A DNA stretch of 64,000 nt from PALSA-278 sp963760285 (GCA_963760285.1 CAVXCI010000001.1:1674001-1738000), one strand, 5' to 3'; numbered from the stretch's first letter, positions 1 to 7,880 are shown. Translations and numbers: made by a program. Notes: generated by a model not told the origin, from the letters alone.

Positions 1-150
1 GCGTCCCCGATTCTATCGCGGGACTTGCGCTCCAACGCGCCGCAATTTGAACCGGGACCCAAGCGGAAAATGCGCCCAGACTCAAACCCTTCTTGGTATA
101 CGATTACCACCACCGCGCTTCCTAACAGGAAGGCATCCGGGGAGGGTGAA

Positions 151-993
151 TTGACGGTAATCATTGGGGCCATCTGCGAGGTGGACAACAAAACCCAGAC
201 GGGCAGCATTGTGCTCTGCGCTGACCAGCTAATCACGTATTTTTCAAACGGCACGCCGATTACCAGCAACAAATTCGGAAGCAAGCTGCTGGACCTTCCC
301 GCCGGGTTTTGGTGTGCGTATTCAGATGATGTCAGCCGCTCGCATCATGTGTACACTTTTCTCCATAAAAAAATGACAGATATGGGGATTACGCCAGACG
401 ACTCCAGAATCGTAGACAAGGTGAAGCTGGCCCTTCAGCACACTGGCGAATATATCCGGGAATGGATGCGGCATGAGGTATTGGGAAGCCATGACATTAC
501 CGTGGATGAATGGCTGCATGATGCTGAGCTGGCAGAAAGGACGCAGATTCAAGACGAAATCTCAGAGGCGGTAATCAATTCACAGATGATTGTGGCAGGC
601 TTCGGATCGAACGGTGTCCCGGTACTCTACTTTACAAACTGCATGGGCAATCCCCAGGAAGGGATAATGCCGGGATTTTTCTGTGGTGGTAATGGCGGAA
701 CGGCGGCTTTGATGTGGTTGAACATGAGAGGCCAAAATTCGGCCATGTCTCGCCAGCGGACGGCCTATCATGTCCTAGAGGCCAAGCAGTTTGCTTTGCA
801 GGCCCCCGGAGTGGGAAATACAAACACTACGCTTTTCCTGTCTCATGGAAAAACACCCGTAAACATTAGCGACGTGTCGAAGACGGAGCGCTGGTGGAAA
901 GAACTTGCCCCTAAAGATACGAAGATTCTGGAATCAGACGAGGCGCGGGAGCACTTTACGAAGTCTTATTTTTCTGGCCCCAATGAGCTTTAG
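151..993 (+). CDS. Putative proteasome-like Ntn-hydrolase protein
   Basis: A 280-residue protein is read from a TTG at 151, preceded by a good ribosome site (GGGAGGG at about 140-146). Upstream in-frame codons back to a TTG at 25 are open but look non-coding in character. From this start the protein begins Met-Thr-Val-Ile-Ile-Gly, so removal of Met would expose Thr1 as in proteasome beta subunits. Further hallmarks are a GSIVLCAD strand (the Asp of the DxR/ADQ type), a Lys in FGSKLLDL, and near the C-terminus an A-x-x-V-x-EAK helix followed by GVGNTNTT, resembling the late motifs of proteasome-fold hydrolases. No signal peptide or membrane segment is seen. The fold assignment is inference from motifs. 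The substrate is unknown, and a stand-alone peptidase-like role is only one possibility. It stands alone, 192 bases before an unknown three-gene cassette. Confidence 0.5.
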   Translation: MTVIIGAICEVDNKTQTGSIVLCADQLITYFSNGTPITSNKFGSKLLDLPAGFWCAYSDDVSRSHHVYTFLHKKMTDMGITPDDSRIVDKVKLALQHTGEYIREWMRHEVLGSHDITVDEWLHDAELAERTQIQDEISEAVINSQMIVAGFGSNGVPVLYFTNCMGNPQEGIMPGFFCGGNGGTAALMWLNMRGQNSAMSRQRTAYHVLEAKQFALQAPGVGNTNTTLFLSHGKTPVNISDVSKTERWWKELAPKDTKILESDEAREHFTKSYFSGPNEL

Positions 994-1117
994 CAGCCTT
1001 GCGGACAATGATGTTGCGCTCCGAGCCTGATCGGCAGGCGCGACGAGGTGGGAAAAATAATCTTGCCGTTCCCTCCCCGAAACGATATCGTAGAGCTATA
1101 CATGGATGCAAAAGCTG

Positions 1118-1123
1118 TATAAT
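1118..1123 (+). promoter_or_regulatory. Possible -10 element (TATAAT)
   Basis: A perfect TATAAT lies 62 bases before the start at 1186, in the only non-coding gap of this region. No convincing -35 hexamer sits 16-18 bases upstream, so this is a weak call for a promoter serving the cassette 1186-2766. Confidence 0.25.
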
Positions 1124-1185
1124 GGCCGAGCGTACTCTCTGGCGTTCTGATGCTATGTCCATATAAACAATAGGATTAACAAGAA

Positions 1186-1872
1186 ATGGCACTCAAAGTC
1201 CCCCCACCGCATATCGTCGCCATTAAAAAGTTTCTGGAACTGCCAGACGCTAAGATTGCACAATTGCTCGATGCCCTTGCAAAGGCTGGCCCACAATTCA
1301 ATCTCTCGGATCTCGCTCGCGAAATATCAGGGCACTTGGATTCACCACGGGATATAAGCGAGGGAATCGTTAACGTATTGGGAAGTCTCTATCTTACAAG
1401 GGAGAGCCAAAACGCGCCGGTGGAGGCATTTGTAGACCAGGAAGTTCATAATGCCCTGAAAAGAGCGGACATTTTTTCCGGGAAGAACGGGGAAGCTCAA
1501 TGGGTGAAACTCCGGGACTTCCTTATCGTTGCTTTGGCGCTGGACAATACAGTCGGGACGGCAGCCAAGGCCGGCCACGTTCTAACGCAGCACGAGCGCA
1601 TTTTCGTCGCAGCAACGATATTGACCGACGTTCGCCCTATCTTTCATGTGGATGTTTCTGAGAAACCGCAGTCAGCGGTGATTGTTCATATGCTGCGAAT
1701 CGTGCAACGCGACTACTTTGGCAACCAAGAGGACAAATATTTTGCGCTAGACAGCAATGATATCAGAAACATCAGGATGCTAATTGATCGCGCAATGAAG
1801 AAAGAAGAGACATTGAAGAACCTTATGAATGATTCAGGTGTCACCGTTCTCACGCCGAAGAGTTTTTTCTAG
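1186..1872 (+). CDS. Conserved-looking hypothetical protein, first gene of an unknown three-gene cassette
   Basis: A 228-residue protein, apparently cytosolic and mainly helical, with no signal peptide, membrane segment or recognised catalytic motif. The N-terminal 60 residues look like a helical bundle (KKFLELPDAKIAQLLDALAK). The middle holds the segment TVGTAAKAGHVLTQHERIF, followed by a strand-rich part (ILTDVRPIFHVDV), and the C-terminal tail is charged and ends VLTPKSFF. I do not know a named domain for it. The next gene starts 13 bases after its stop, with a ribosome site (AGGAG, 1871-1875) that overlaps this stop codon, so the two are probably co-transcribed and coupled. GC and codon choice look lower than in the housekeeping genes to the right, which fits an accessory origin, but this was judged by eye only. 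Confidence 0.8.
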   Translation: MALKVPPPHIVAIKKFLELPDAKIAQLLDALAKAGPQFNLSDLAREISGHLDSPRDISEGIVNVLGSLYLTRESQNAPVEAFVDQEVHNALKRADIFSGKNGEAQWVKLRDFLIVALALDNTVGTAAKAGHVLTQHERIFVAATILTDVRPIFHVDVSEKPQSAVIVHMLRIVQRDYFGNQEDKYFALDSNDIRNIRMLIDRAMKKEETLKNLMNDSGVTVLTPKSFF

Positions 1873-1885
1873 GAGCACCGACGCT

Positions 1886-2386
1886 ATGCCAACGGCACAG
1901 ACAGTGTCTAGATGTGACGAAATGCCAATTCACCTCGCCGACTGGGCTGAGCCATTCGACTATCCCGCCCGCTGGACAGACCTCGCCGACGAGAGTCCTA
2001 ACCCTGAACACGTCGCGAGGCAACTCAGTGCTGAAATGAAGCGCGCCAAACAGGTTCTCGAGTTGGGATACGACTGGGATGGGGAGGGCAGCGAGGGTTA
2101 TTCGGAGGATACCCTCAACCGCGCTATCACTTTTTTGAACACGCACGTTAAGGGGCTTTGGGATTCATATGGCCGTTCCTCACCCATTCCAAAGATTGGG
2201 CCTGGTCCTGATGGCAGCATTGATCTTCACTGGTCGGAACGCTCCTGGGAGTTGCTCGTGAATATCCCCGTAGATCCCAATGCAATGGCGACGTTCTATG
2301 GGGACGATTATGGCGCCCAAAAGATCAGAGGCACCCTATATCAAACGCGATTCAACCAGAAAATCGCATCGTGGCTGATGCAATAG
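1886..2386 (+). CDS. Hypothetical protein with a WDGEG motif, second gene of the cassette
   Basis: A 166-residue protein from ATG 1886; a longer in-frame start at 1829 would overlap the previous gene, and the AGGAG at 1871-1875 favours 1886. The recognisable part is LGYDWDGEGSEGYSEDTL followed by a helix (NRAITFL). This Trp-Asp-Gly-Glu-Gly signature, followed by Ser/Thr and an amphipathic helix, recurs in small uncharacterised bacterial proteins often found in accessory regions (recollection, not a search). The C-terminal half looks like a small beta sheet (GSIDLHWSERSWELLVNI). There is no signal or membrane segment. It overlaps the following gene by up to 16 bases, so translation is probably coupled. 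Function unknown. Confidence 0.75.
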   Translation: MPTAQTVSRCDEMPIHLADWAEPFDYPARWTDLADESPNPEHVARQLSAEMKRAKQVLELGYDWDGEGSEGYSEDTLNRAITFLNTHVKGLWDSYGRSSPIPKIGPGPDGSIDLHWSERSWELLVNIPVDPNAMATFYGDDYGAQKIRGTLYQTRFNQKIASWLMQ

Positions 2387-2766
2387 TGTGGACAATCGAG
2401 TGGATTCCAGACGCCGACTCAGTATTCATGCGCGCACACGCGATGCATTTTCGGGATGGGAAATTGTCTCCCGGCGTATTCTCGCCCCACAATGGAGGCA
2501 TGTCAGTCAACTGGGAAAAGTATGCTTCTGCGGATGAGACTAAACAACAGGCCAGGAAACCAGAGGCCAATGCAGTAGCAGTCCTGCGAGTTGGTTCAAT
2601 TCGGGCGATCGACGGTTTAACAGTTGGGCATACACCAGAGCCAACGAATAGAGCCCATTCGGATGTTTTTGGCCTGACAAGGGATGAACGGCTCGCAGAG
2701 ATTAGGATTCTTCTTCTTCGAATAGCTCGCATTGCAATACCCTTGGAACCTGACGGGAAAGCTTAG
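2371..2766 (+). CDS. Hypothetical protein with a SVNWEKY motif, third gene of the cassette
   Basis: A protein of up to 131 residues from GTG 2371; a second in-frame GTG at 2386, touching the stop of the previous gene, is an equally good start (126 residues). Visible motifs in order are RAHAMHFRDGKLSPGVF near the N-terminus, GGMSVNWEKYASADE in the middle, AVLRVGSIRAIDGLTVGHTP, then NRAHSDVFGL, ending in a Leu/Arg-rich helix. The pattern 'short histidine-containing N-terminus, SVxW, V-x-HxP, HxxVxG' belongs to small uncharacterised proteins I recall from accessory islands. No domain name or activity is known to me. It ends the cassette; no gene follows for 455 bases. Confidence 0.7.
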   Translation: MADAIVWTIEWIPDADSVFMRAHAMHFRDGKLSPGVFSPHNGGMSVNWEKYASADETKQQARKPEANAVAVLRVGSIRAIDGLTVGHTPEPTNRAHSDVFGLTRDERLAEIRILLLRIARIAIPLEPDGKA

Positions 2767-3034
2767 TCTGGATCGCATTCTGCTCCTTCGAGGCGGTTCT
2801 ATCCAAAGGAACTCGCCGCCGCTGATCTCACCAGGCTAGACAGACAGCGGGCCAGCACCAGGCGCGGACGCCCTCCAACAACTGCGCTGCTATCAGCCGA
2901 CCGCCGGACAATGATGCCGTCAGTTGCCGGCCCTCTGGCTCACCGTTACATCAGCCGCTGTTGATTTTTCCTGCAGAATTCCGACAATAGATCAGAAGTG
3001 TGCCCGAACTGCGGAAAAACCGGCCAAACCGCGA

Positions 3035-3050
3035 TTTCTAATCGCTACAC
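3035..3050 (+). repeat. 16-bp direct repeat, copy 1
   Basis: TTTCTAATCGCTACAC, identical to the copy at 3100-3115; both are followed by a T-rich tract (ATTTT and TTTT). The copies are 65 bases apart start to start. Confidence 0.75.
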
Positions 3051-3079
3051 ATTTTACAGTCGAAAAACCGCAAGTCTAT

Positions 3080-3093
3080 TGTAATCAATTACA
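3080..3093. repeat. Short palindrome TGTAAT-CA-ATTACA
   Basis: A perfect 6-base inverted repeat with a 2-base spacer, lying between the two copies of the 16-bp direct repeat. It could be a regulator-binding site; no regulator can be assigned. Confidence 0.5.
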
Positions 3094-3099
3094 TACACT

Positions 3100-3115
3100 T
3101 TTCTAATCGCTACAC
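3100..3115 (+). repeat. 16-bp direct repeat, copy 2
   Basis: Second copy of TTTCTAATCGCTACAC. It ends 56 bases before the -35 of the downstream promoter, so it could be an operator as well as a recombination scar. Confidence 0.75.
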
Positions 3116-3171
3116 TTTTGGGCTCTCATTTTTCAGCGCAATTCAGCCCTCCAAATTCCCCCTCGCCGCGA

Positions 3172-3201
3172 TTGACACCTTCCGACCGGCCTGCCTATAG
3201 T
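3172..3201 (+). promoter_or_regulatory. Sigma-70-type promoter for the RodZ-like gene
   Basis: TTGACA at 3172-3177 and TATAGT at 3196-3201 with an 18-base spacer. Transcription would start near 3208, leaving a leader of about 14 bases before ATG 3222. Confidence 0.65.
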
Positions 3202-3221
3202 GCCGTGGCGGCCCTTTTTCC

Positions 3222-4256
3222 ATGTCCACTTCCGATTTCGGCGACCATCTCCGGCGCGAGCGCGAACTGCGCGGCGTCACGCTGGAGGAAGTCTCCGCCG
3301 CCACGCGCATCAGCGTTACCTTTCTCGAAGCTCTCGAGCGCGGCGACTGGGAAAAACTGCCCGGCGGCGTTTTTCGCCGCGGATTTATTCGCTCCGTCGC
3401 GCGCTTCCTTGGACTCGACGAAGAAAATCTCATCGGCGAATACTCCCTGGAAACAAATGACGCTCCCAAAATCGCCGTCCCCGCGCGCAACACCAGGCCG
3501 GATCTTCGTCACGCCTATTTTTACGGCGGCATCGCCGCGATTGTTGTTTTCATCGTCATCGCGATTTTTGCCTACCGACATTTTTCGCATCGCCGTATTT
3601 CTCCCGACTACCGCTCCGTTCCCGCCCGCACCGCGCCGCGCCCAGCCAGCAACGCGATTCCACCGGTGGCAAATTCTTCAGCAGCCGCCGCGCCAATTGC
3701 GAATTCCGCAGCGAATCTAAATTCTTCCGCCGCGACTTCTCCCGCTTCGCCGCCAGCTGGCTCGGCGCAAAACAATTCCGCGCCAAGTAATTCGCCAGCT
3801 CCGCCGCAGTCGCCGCCGCAAAATGCAGCGGGGAACTCCGCCGCGAAAAACGCCGCCGGCAATTCTGGCCCCGCGCATTCTCCGACTGCTGTTGCACCCA
3901 ATGCTGGCGCGCCTTCCGCCGCTTCGCCTGTCGCTGCCGGCTTTCCACCCGCTACGTCCAAAACCACGACTGGTCCGGCGGGGCCGTCCACTGGACTGGT
4001 GCTGCGCGTGCAGGCTTCGCGCGCCGCTCACGTTCGGGTGCTTTCCGATGGCGAGGAACTTTTTAACGGCGAGATGGGGCGCGGCCAGTGGCAGAATTTT
4101 CGCGGAGTGCAGAATATAGAAATTTTCTCAGACGACGCCGGCGCCGTGCAGCTTCAGTTGAACGGACAACCGGTGAAATCATCTTCCGCCGCCGGCCAGC
4201 CGCTGCATCTGGCGTTTCCCTCGGGTGGCGAGGGAAATTCTCCCGACGCGCACTGA
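3222..4256 (+). CDS. RodZ-like HTH and transmembrane protein
   Basis: A 344-residue protein with the RodZ layout. An N-terminal HTH domain (about residues 7-75; GDHLRRERELRGVTLEEV and ISVTFLEALERGDW) is followed by one membrane helix (about 99-118), a long low-complexity linker rich in Pro, Ala, Ser and Asn (about 130-250), and a C-terminal beta domain (about 256-344; VLRVQASRAAHVRVLSDGEE) like DUF4115. In RodZ the HTH side binds MreB in the cytoplasm and the C-terminal domain is periplasmic, linking the cytoskeleton to cell-wall growth. The same layout occurs in other membrane HTH proteins, and mre genes are not nearby, so the exact role is uncertain. The start ATG lies just behind a strong promoter, and the gene is convergent with the purine nucleoside phosphorylase gene, ten bases away. 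Confidence 0.75.
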   Translation: MSTSDFGDHLRRERELRGVTLEEVSAATRISVTFLEALERGDWEKLPGGVFRRGFIRSVARFLGLDEENLIGEYSLETNDAPKIAVPARNTRPDLRHAYFYGGIAAIVVFIVIAIFAYRHFSHRRISPDYRSVPARTAPRPASNAIPPVANSSAAAAPIANSAANLNSSAATSPASPPAGSAQNNSAPSNSPAPPQSPPQNAAGNSAAKNAAGNSGPAHSPTAVAPNAGAPSAASPVAAGFPPATSKTTTGPAGPSTGLVLRVQASRAAHVRVLSDGEELFNGEMGRGQWQNFRGVQNIEIFSDDAGAVQLQLNGQPVKSSSAAGQPLHLAFPSGGEGNSPDAH

Positions 4257-4265
4257 CGCCGCGCG

Positions 4266-5177
4266 CTATTCGCGATTTTCTTCGCGCGAATCCATCATCG
4301 CCGCCATGCGCGGCAGCACCGCGTGCAGCAGCCTGGAAAGTTTTTCGCTGATGCGCTCTGCCGCCGCCAGCACTTCCTCTTCGCGGAGTTCGCGCTGCTC
4401 GATTCCCGCCGCCATGTTGCTGACCGCGGAAAACCCCAGCACCTCCATTCCCATGTGCCGCGCCGCGATCGTTTCCATGACGATGGAAAATCCCACCAGG
4501 TCCGCGCCGATCGCCCGCAGAAAACGAATTTCCGCCGGCGTTTCGTAACTCGGTCCGCAAAGCCCGGCGTACACGCCTTCCGGCAATCCGATTTTCAGCC
4601 GCCGCGCTTCTTCCCGCGCCATCGCGCGGAATTTTTCGGAATACGCGTTGGTCATGTCCGGAAATCGCGGACCCTGCCGTTTATCGTTTGGGCCCGCCAG
4701 CGGATTCGCGCCCGTTAAATTTATGTGGTCGCGGATGGCCACCAGCATTCCTTCCTTAAAGCCGAGATTAATTCCGCCCGCCGCGCTGGTCAGCGCCACC
4801 GCGCGAACTCCCATCTGGTGCAGCACGCGCAGCGGAAAAATTGTTTCGCGCGGCGCGTAGCCTTCGAATAAATGCACGCGTCCGCGCATCACCGCGATGG
4901 GAATTCCGTCCGCGTGCCCGATGACCAGCTCACCCGCGTGGCTGGTCGCCGTCGTTTGCGGAAAACCTGGAATCTGCGGATAGGGAATTCGCACCGCGCT
5001 GCTGATGCCGTCCGCGAATCCACCCATGCCCGTTCCCAGGACCACGGCGATCTTTGGTTCCAGCCGGGACCTCCGCACGGGACGCAGCTTCGCTCGCCGC
5101 AAAATATACGCGGCCACGCGCGCGATGCGTTGGGACTCGCCGGAATCCCGTCCGGCGCGTTTGCGTTTTCCCTGCAA
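4266..5177 (-). CDS. punA: Purine nucleoside phosphorylase, trimeric type
   Basis: This enzyme splits purine nucleosides with phosphate into base and ribose-1-phosphate in purine salvage. The 303-residue frame opens with TTG at 5177; the first 35 or so residues are basic and poorly conserved in type, so the true start may be internal. Family motifs in order are a phosphate loop (VVLGTGMGGFA), GRVHLFEGYAP, LTSAAGGIN, the purine-site Glu in CGPSYETPAEIRF, and SNMAAGI. The region usually read as VGMST is VGFSIV here, changing the Met that packs on the nucleoside, and the canonical TN is SN. Length fits the family (about 270-290) once the N-terminus is trimmed. It is a single gene, convergent with the RodZ-like gene. 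Confidence 0.88.
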   Translation of the reverse strand: MQGKRKRAGRDSGESQRIARVAAYILRRAKLRPVRRSRLEPKIAVVLGTGMGGFADGISSAVRIPYPQIPGFPQTTATSHAGELVIGHADGIPIAVMRGRVHLFEGYAPRETIFPLRVLHQMGVRAVALTSAAGGINLGFKEGMLVAIRDHINLTGANPLAGPNDKRQGPRFPDMTNAYSEKFRAMAREEARRLKIGLPEGVYAGLCGPSYETPAEIRFLRAIGADLVGFSIVMETIAARHMGMEVLGFSAVSNMAAGIEQRELREEEVLAAAERISEKLSRLLHAVLPRMAAMMDSREENRE

Positions 5178-5303
5178 AGTTTTTCTCTTCCCGGTGAGGC
5201 ATTCGTTAAGGCGGAGGCATTGTACCGAATTGGCACACCGCCGGCACCTTCCGCCAAGGCAGCCTCCCGATGTTTCTAATGTCGAACAAACGAATAATGT
5301 CCA

Positions 5304-5332
5304 TTGACATGATAGAGATTAATGGGTATTCT
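5304..5332 (+). promoter_or_regulatory. Promoter of the Rrf2 regulator gene
   Basis: TTGACA at 5304-5309 and TATTCT at 5327-5332 with a 17-base spacer. It ends 10 bases before ATG 5343, so a transcript from it would be nearly leaderless; an alternative ATG at 5322 lies inside the promoter and would need another start site. Confidence 0.5.
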
Positions 5333-5342
5333 CACCAGGATT

Positions 5343-5804
5343 ATGCGCATCTCTCAGAAGGGCCTGTATGCGTTGCAGTCCGCAACCATGCTCGCCAGGC
5401 ACTACAACCAGGGCGCCATCCGCATCCACGATATCGCCGCGGAGGAGAATCTCCCGGAGAAGTTCCTGGAATTGATTCTCCTGGAATTGAAATATGCACG
5501 CGTGGTGGAGAGTGTTCGCGGCGCTCATGGCGGCTACCGTTTGCGGCGTCCACCTGATGAGATATTCCTGAGCGAAATCATCCGCACCATTGACGGTCCG
5601 CTGGCTCCGTTTGGCGACGCGGATTCGCTGCGCACGCTGATCAACCAGGATGTGGTTCACCGGCCTCTTTTTCGAGTGTTTCTGGATGTACGCGATGCCG
5701 CGGCGCACATTTTGGAGAATACCTCGCTGGCCGACATCGCTGGCAAACCCCGGAAGGCGGGGCGCAAGAGCCGGTCCTGGGAAAACCAAGGGCCGGAGAG
5801 GTGA
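5343..5804 (+). CDS. Rrf2-family transcriptional regulator without Fe-S cysteines
   Basis: A 153-residue winged-helix protein of the Rrf2 family. It begins MRISQKGLYALQSATMLA, has the recognition region AAEENLPEKFLELILLEL and the wing GAHGGYRLRRPPDEI, then IIRTIDGPLAP. No cysteine is visible anywhere, so it cannot bind an Fe-S cluster as IscR does; in this it resembles CymR-type regulators that sense sulfur supply through protein partners. It sits 79 bases upstream of a SsuABC-type importer, in the same direction, so control of sulfur-compound uptake is the natural guess. ATG 5343 is chosen because family members begin at this methionine and because the earlier ATG (5322) overlaps the promoter. 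A basic tail of about 20 residues is extra. Confidence 0.85.
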   Translation: MRISQKGLYALQSATMLARHYNQGAIRIHDIAAEENLPEKFLELILLELKYARVVESVRGAHGGYRLRRPPDEIFLSEIIRTIDGPLAPFGDADSLRTLINQDVVHRPLFRVFLDVRDAAAHILENTSLADIAGKPRKAGRKSRSWENQGPER

Positions 5805-5883
5805 GGCGGCGGAGTGATTCTGGGTTGAGGAGCCGCGAGGATCAGGATCTGAAAGTCATTTAACACGATACCAAGGCCAAATC

Positions 5884-6909
5884 ATGGGGTTGCATCGCAG
5901 GAGATTTTTACAGCTAGGCGCCGGTCTGGCCGCCATGGCCGCCGTTCCCCGGTTATTTGCGGGGACGCAGTTGCGCGTGGGACATTTTCCGAATATCACG
6001 CATCCTCAGGCGCTGGTGGGACGCGCCAAGGGCTGGTTTGAACCGGCGCTGGGCTCGCAGGTGGATGTGAAGTGGAATTCCTTCAATGCCGGGCCATCGG
6101 AAATGGAGGCGCTTCTTTCCGGAGCGCTGGATTTGATTTATATCGGTCCAAACCCCGCGCTTACCGGCTTCATGCGCTCGCAGGGACGGGCCGTGCGCGT
6201 GATCGCCGGGTCCAACAGCGGGGGCGCTTCGCTGGTGGTGCGCGGAGATTCGGGAATCCGGAAGGCGGCGGATTTCAGCGGCAAGCGCGTGGCCACGCCG
6301 CAGCTGGGCAACACGCAGGACATCGCCCTTCGCCACTGGCTGCGGGTAAACAATCTGAAGACCACCGACAAAGGCGGCACTGTCCAGGTGATACCGGTTG
6401 AAAATCCCGACCAGCTCACGCTCTTCCTGCGGAAACAGATTGACGCCGCCTGGTCGCCGGAACCATGGGCCACGCGGCTGATGGTGGAAGCCGGGGGCCG
6501 GCAGTTTCTGGACGAGCGCAGTCTTTGGCCCAACGGCGCGTTCACCTCCGCCGAGCTTGTGGCCAGTACGAAGATTCTTCAGCAACGTCCGGACCTGGTG
6601 AAGAACTGGGTCCGCGCCCACGTGGAATTGACCGATTGGATCAACGCCAACAAGTCTGATTCCATTGCACTGGCAAATCAGGAGCTCCAGAAGGAAACGG
6701 GAAAGGCCCTGGCGCCAGCCATCATTCAGCAGGCCTTTGGCCGCATGACGGCCACTTACGATCCGCTGCGTTCCTCCCTGCTGACTTCAGCCCAGAACGA
6801 ATTTCAGGAAGGATTTCTTGGAAAGCAGATGCCTGATCTGACCAGCCTTTTCGACCTCCAGGCGCTGAACAGCGTCATGGCGGAGAAGAAACGGAAGGCG
6901 ATCACATGA
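5884..6909 (+). CDS. ABC transporter substrate-binding protein, aliphatic sulfonate / taurine type
   Basis: A 341-residue periplasmic solute-binding protein of the NMT1/SsuA class. The N-terminus has a twin-arginine export signal (HRRRFLQLGAGLAAMAA), suggesting folding before export. The mature part begins TQLRVGHFPNITHPQALVG and shows family elements such as LDLIYIGPNPALTGF, GKRVATPQLGNTQDIALRHWL and DAAWSPEPWA. The class binds sulfonates, taurine, nitrate or pyrimidine precursors, and the substrate cannot be told from the sequence alone. The ATPase gene overlaps its stop (ATGA), and the permease gene follows, so the three form one operon behind the Rrf2 gene. Sulfonate is favoured because of that regulator. 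Confidence 0.85.
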   Translation: MGLHRRRFLQLGAGLAAMAAVPRLFAGTQLRVGHFPNITHPQALVGRAKGWFEPALGSQVDVKWNSFNAGPSEMEALLSGALDLIYIGPNPALTGFMRSQGRAVRVIAGSNSGGASLVVRGDSGIRKAADFSGKRVATPQLGNTQDIALRHWLRVNNLKTTDKGGTVQVIPVENPDQLTLFLRKQIDAAWSPEPWATRLMVEAGGRQFLDERSLWPNGAFTSAELVASTKILQQRPDLVKNWVRAHVELTDWINANKSDSIALANQELQKETGKALAPAIIQQAFGRMTATYDPLRSSLLTSAQNEFQEGFLGKQMPDLTSLFDLQALNSVMAEKKRKAIT

Positions 6910-7880
6910 CCATTCTGGCGCGACAAGGACTGGCTCCAGTGGGTTCCGGCCGAGACGCGGCCGAGAGCGGCGCGACTCCGTTTCCGTTGAAAATGCCTGG
7001 CAGGCAACCGCGCAGCAACGCGTTTCGCGCGAGAAGTTCGCCCGGGCTGCAAACGCCAAAACTGAGCCTGCGGGGAGTGACCCGCCAGTACAAGACAACC
7101 AAGGGCGAGCAGTTGGTGGCGCTGCAGAATATCGGGCTGGACATCCAGCCCGGGGAGTTCGTCTGCATCGTGGGTCCATCGGGATGCGGAAAATCCAGCT
7201 TGCTGCACCTGATCGCCGGATTGGATCAGCCAGCGTCGGGCGAAATCCTTCTCGATGGGAAGCGCGTGGACGGGCCGGGCACGGATCGCGTTCTGATTTT
7301 TCAGGAATTGGGATTGTTCCCCTGGCTCACCGTTCGCGGGAATGTGGAATTTGGCATGCGGGTGATGGGCCTGGACCGCGCGCAACGCCGCGCCCGCGCG
7401 CGGCAGTATCTGCGCCTGGTTCATCTCGGCGATTTTGAGGAAAGCTACCTCCATCAGCTTTCGGGCGGCATGCGGCAACGGGTGGCGCTGGCGCGGGCGC
7501 TGGCGGTGGAGCCGGACGTTCTGCTGATGGACGAGCCGTTCGCGGCGCTGGATGCACAGACGCGCGATCTGCTTCACGATGAGCTGGAACGCATCTGGTC
7601 AGAGACCGGACGCACGATTGTTTTCGTCACGCACAACGTGCGCGAAGCCGTCCGCCTGGGTGACCGCGTGGTGCTGTTGAGTTTCCGGCCCGGCCGCGTG
7701 AAACATGAGTATGAAGTCTCGCTGCCTCGTCCCCGGCAACTGGAAAACACCGACGTGGCGCAAGTGGCGGCGGACATTCTTCACGACCTCAGGGTGGAAA
7801 TCAACAAATCCCTGGACGATCAGATGAGCCGGATGCTGGCGGCGGACAATCCCGAGGCAGCCAATGAAGCGGCTTTCTAA
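6906..7880 (+). CDS. ABC transporter ATP-binding protein, SsuB/TauB type
   Basis: A 324-residue ATPase energising the importer. Walker A is GPSGCGKSS (about residues 90-98), the Q-loop follows in FQELGLFPWL, the signature is LSGGMRQR, Walker B is VLLMDEPFAALD, and the switch His is in FVTHNVREAV. The Pro-Trp after the Q-loop is typical of nitrate/sulfonate/taurine importers. About 50 residues before the first strand (SLRGVTRQY) are an extra, basic, probably disordered N-terminus; an internal start is possible, but ATG 6906 overlaps the previous stop as ATGA. The C-terminal extension (about 40 residues) is helical and also longer than the minimal family. It overlaps the permease gene by 17 bases. 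Confidence 0.92.
   Translation: MTILARQGLAPVGSGRDAAESGATPFPLKMPGRQPRSNAFRARSSPGLQTPKLSLRGVTRQYKTTKGEQLVALQNIGLDIQPGEFVCIVGPSGCGKSSLLHLIAGLDQPASGEILLDGKRVDGPGTDRVLIFQELGLFPWLTVRGNVEFGMRVMGLDRAQRRARARQYLRLVHLGDFEESYLHQLSGGMRQRVALARALAVEPDVLLMDEPFAALDAQTRDLLHDELERIWSETGRTIVFVTHNVREAVRLGDRVVLLSFRPGRVKHEYEVSLPRPRQLENTDVAQVAADILHDLRVEINKSLDDQMSRMLAADNPEAANEAAF

Larger units (their letters stand above)
2767..3171. other. Intergenic spacer after the unknown cassette
   Basis: No convincing gene is seen between the cassette and the RodZ-like gene. The left half (to about 2950) is GC-rich and featureless to my eye. The right half becomes AT-rich and carries two copies of a 16-base direct repeat and a short palindrome, listed separately. 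This spacer is the boundary between the accessory-looking left end and the housekeeping genes. Confidence 0.6.

Noticed and set aside
956..1192. Minus-strand small gene in the gap between the first two genes
   Set aside because: There is no ribosome site and the composition is not protein-like.
3035..3115. CRISPR array
   Set aside because: Only two copies of a 16-base repeat are present and no cas gene is in the window.
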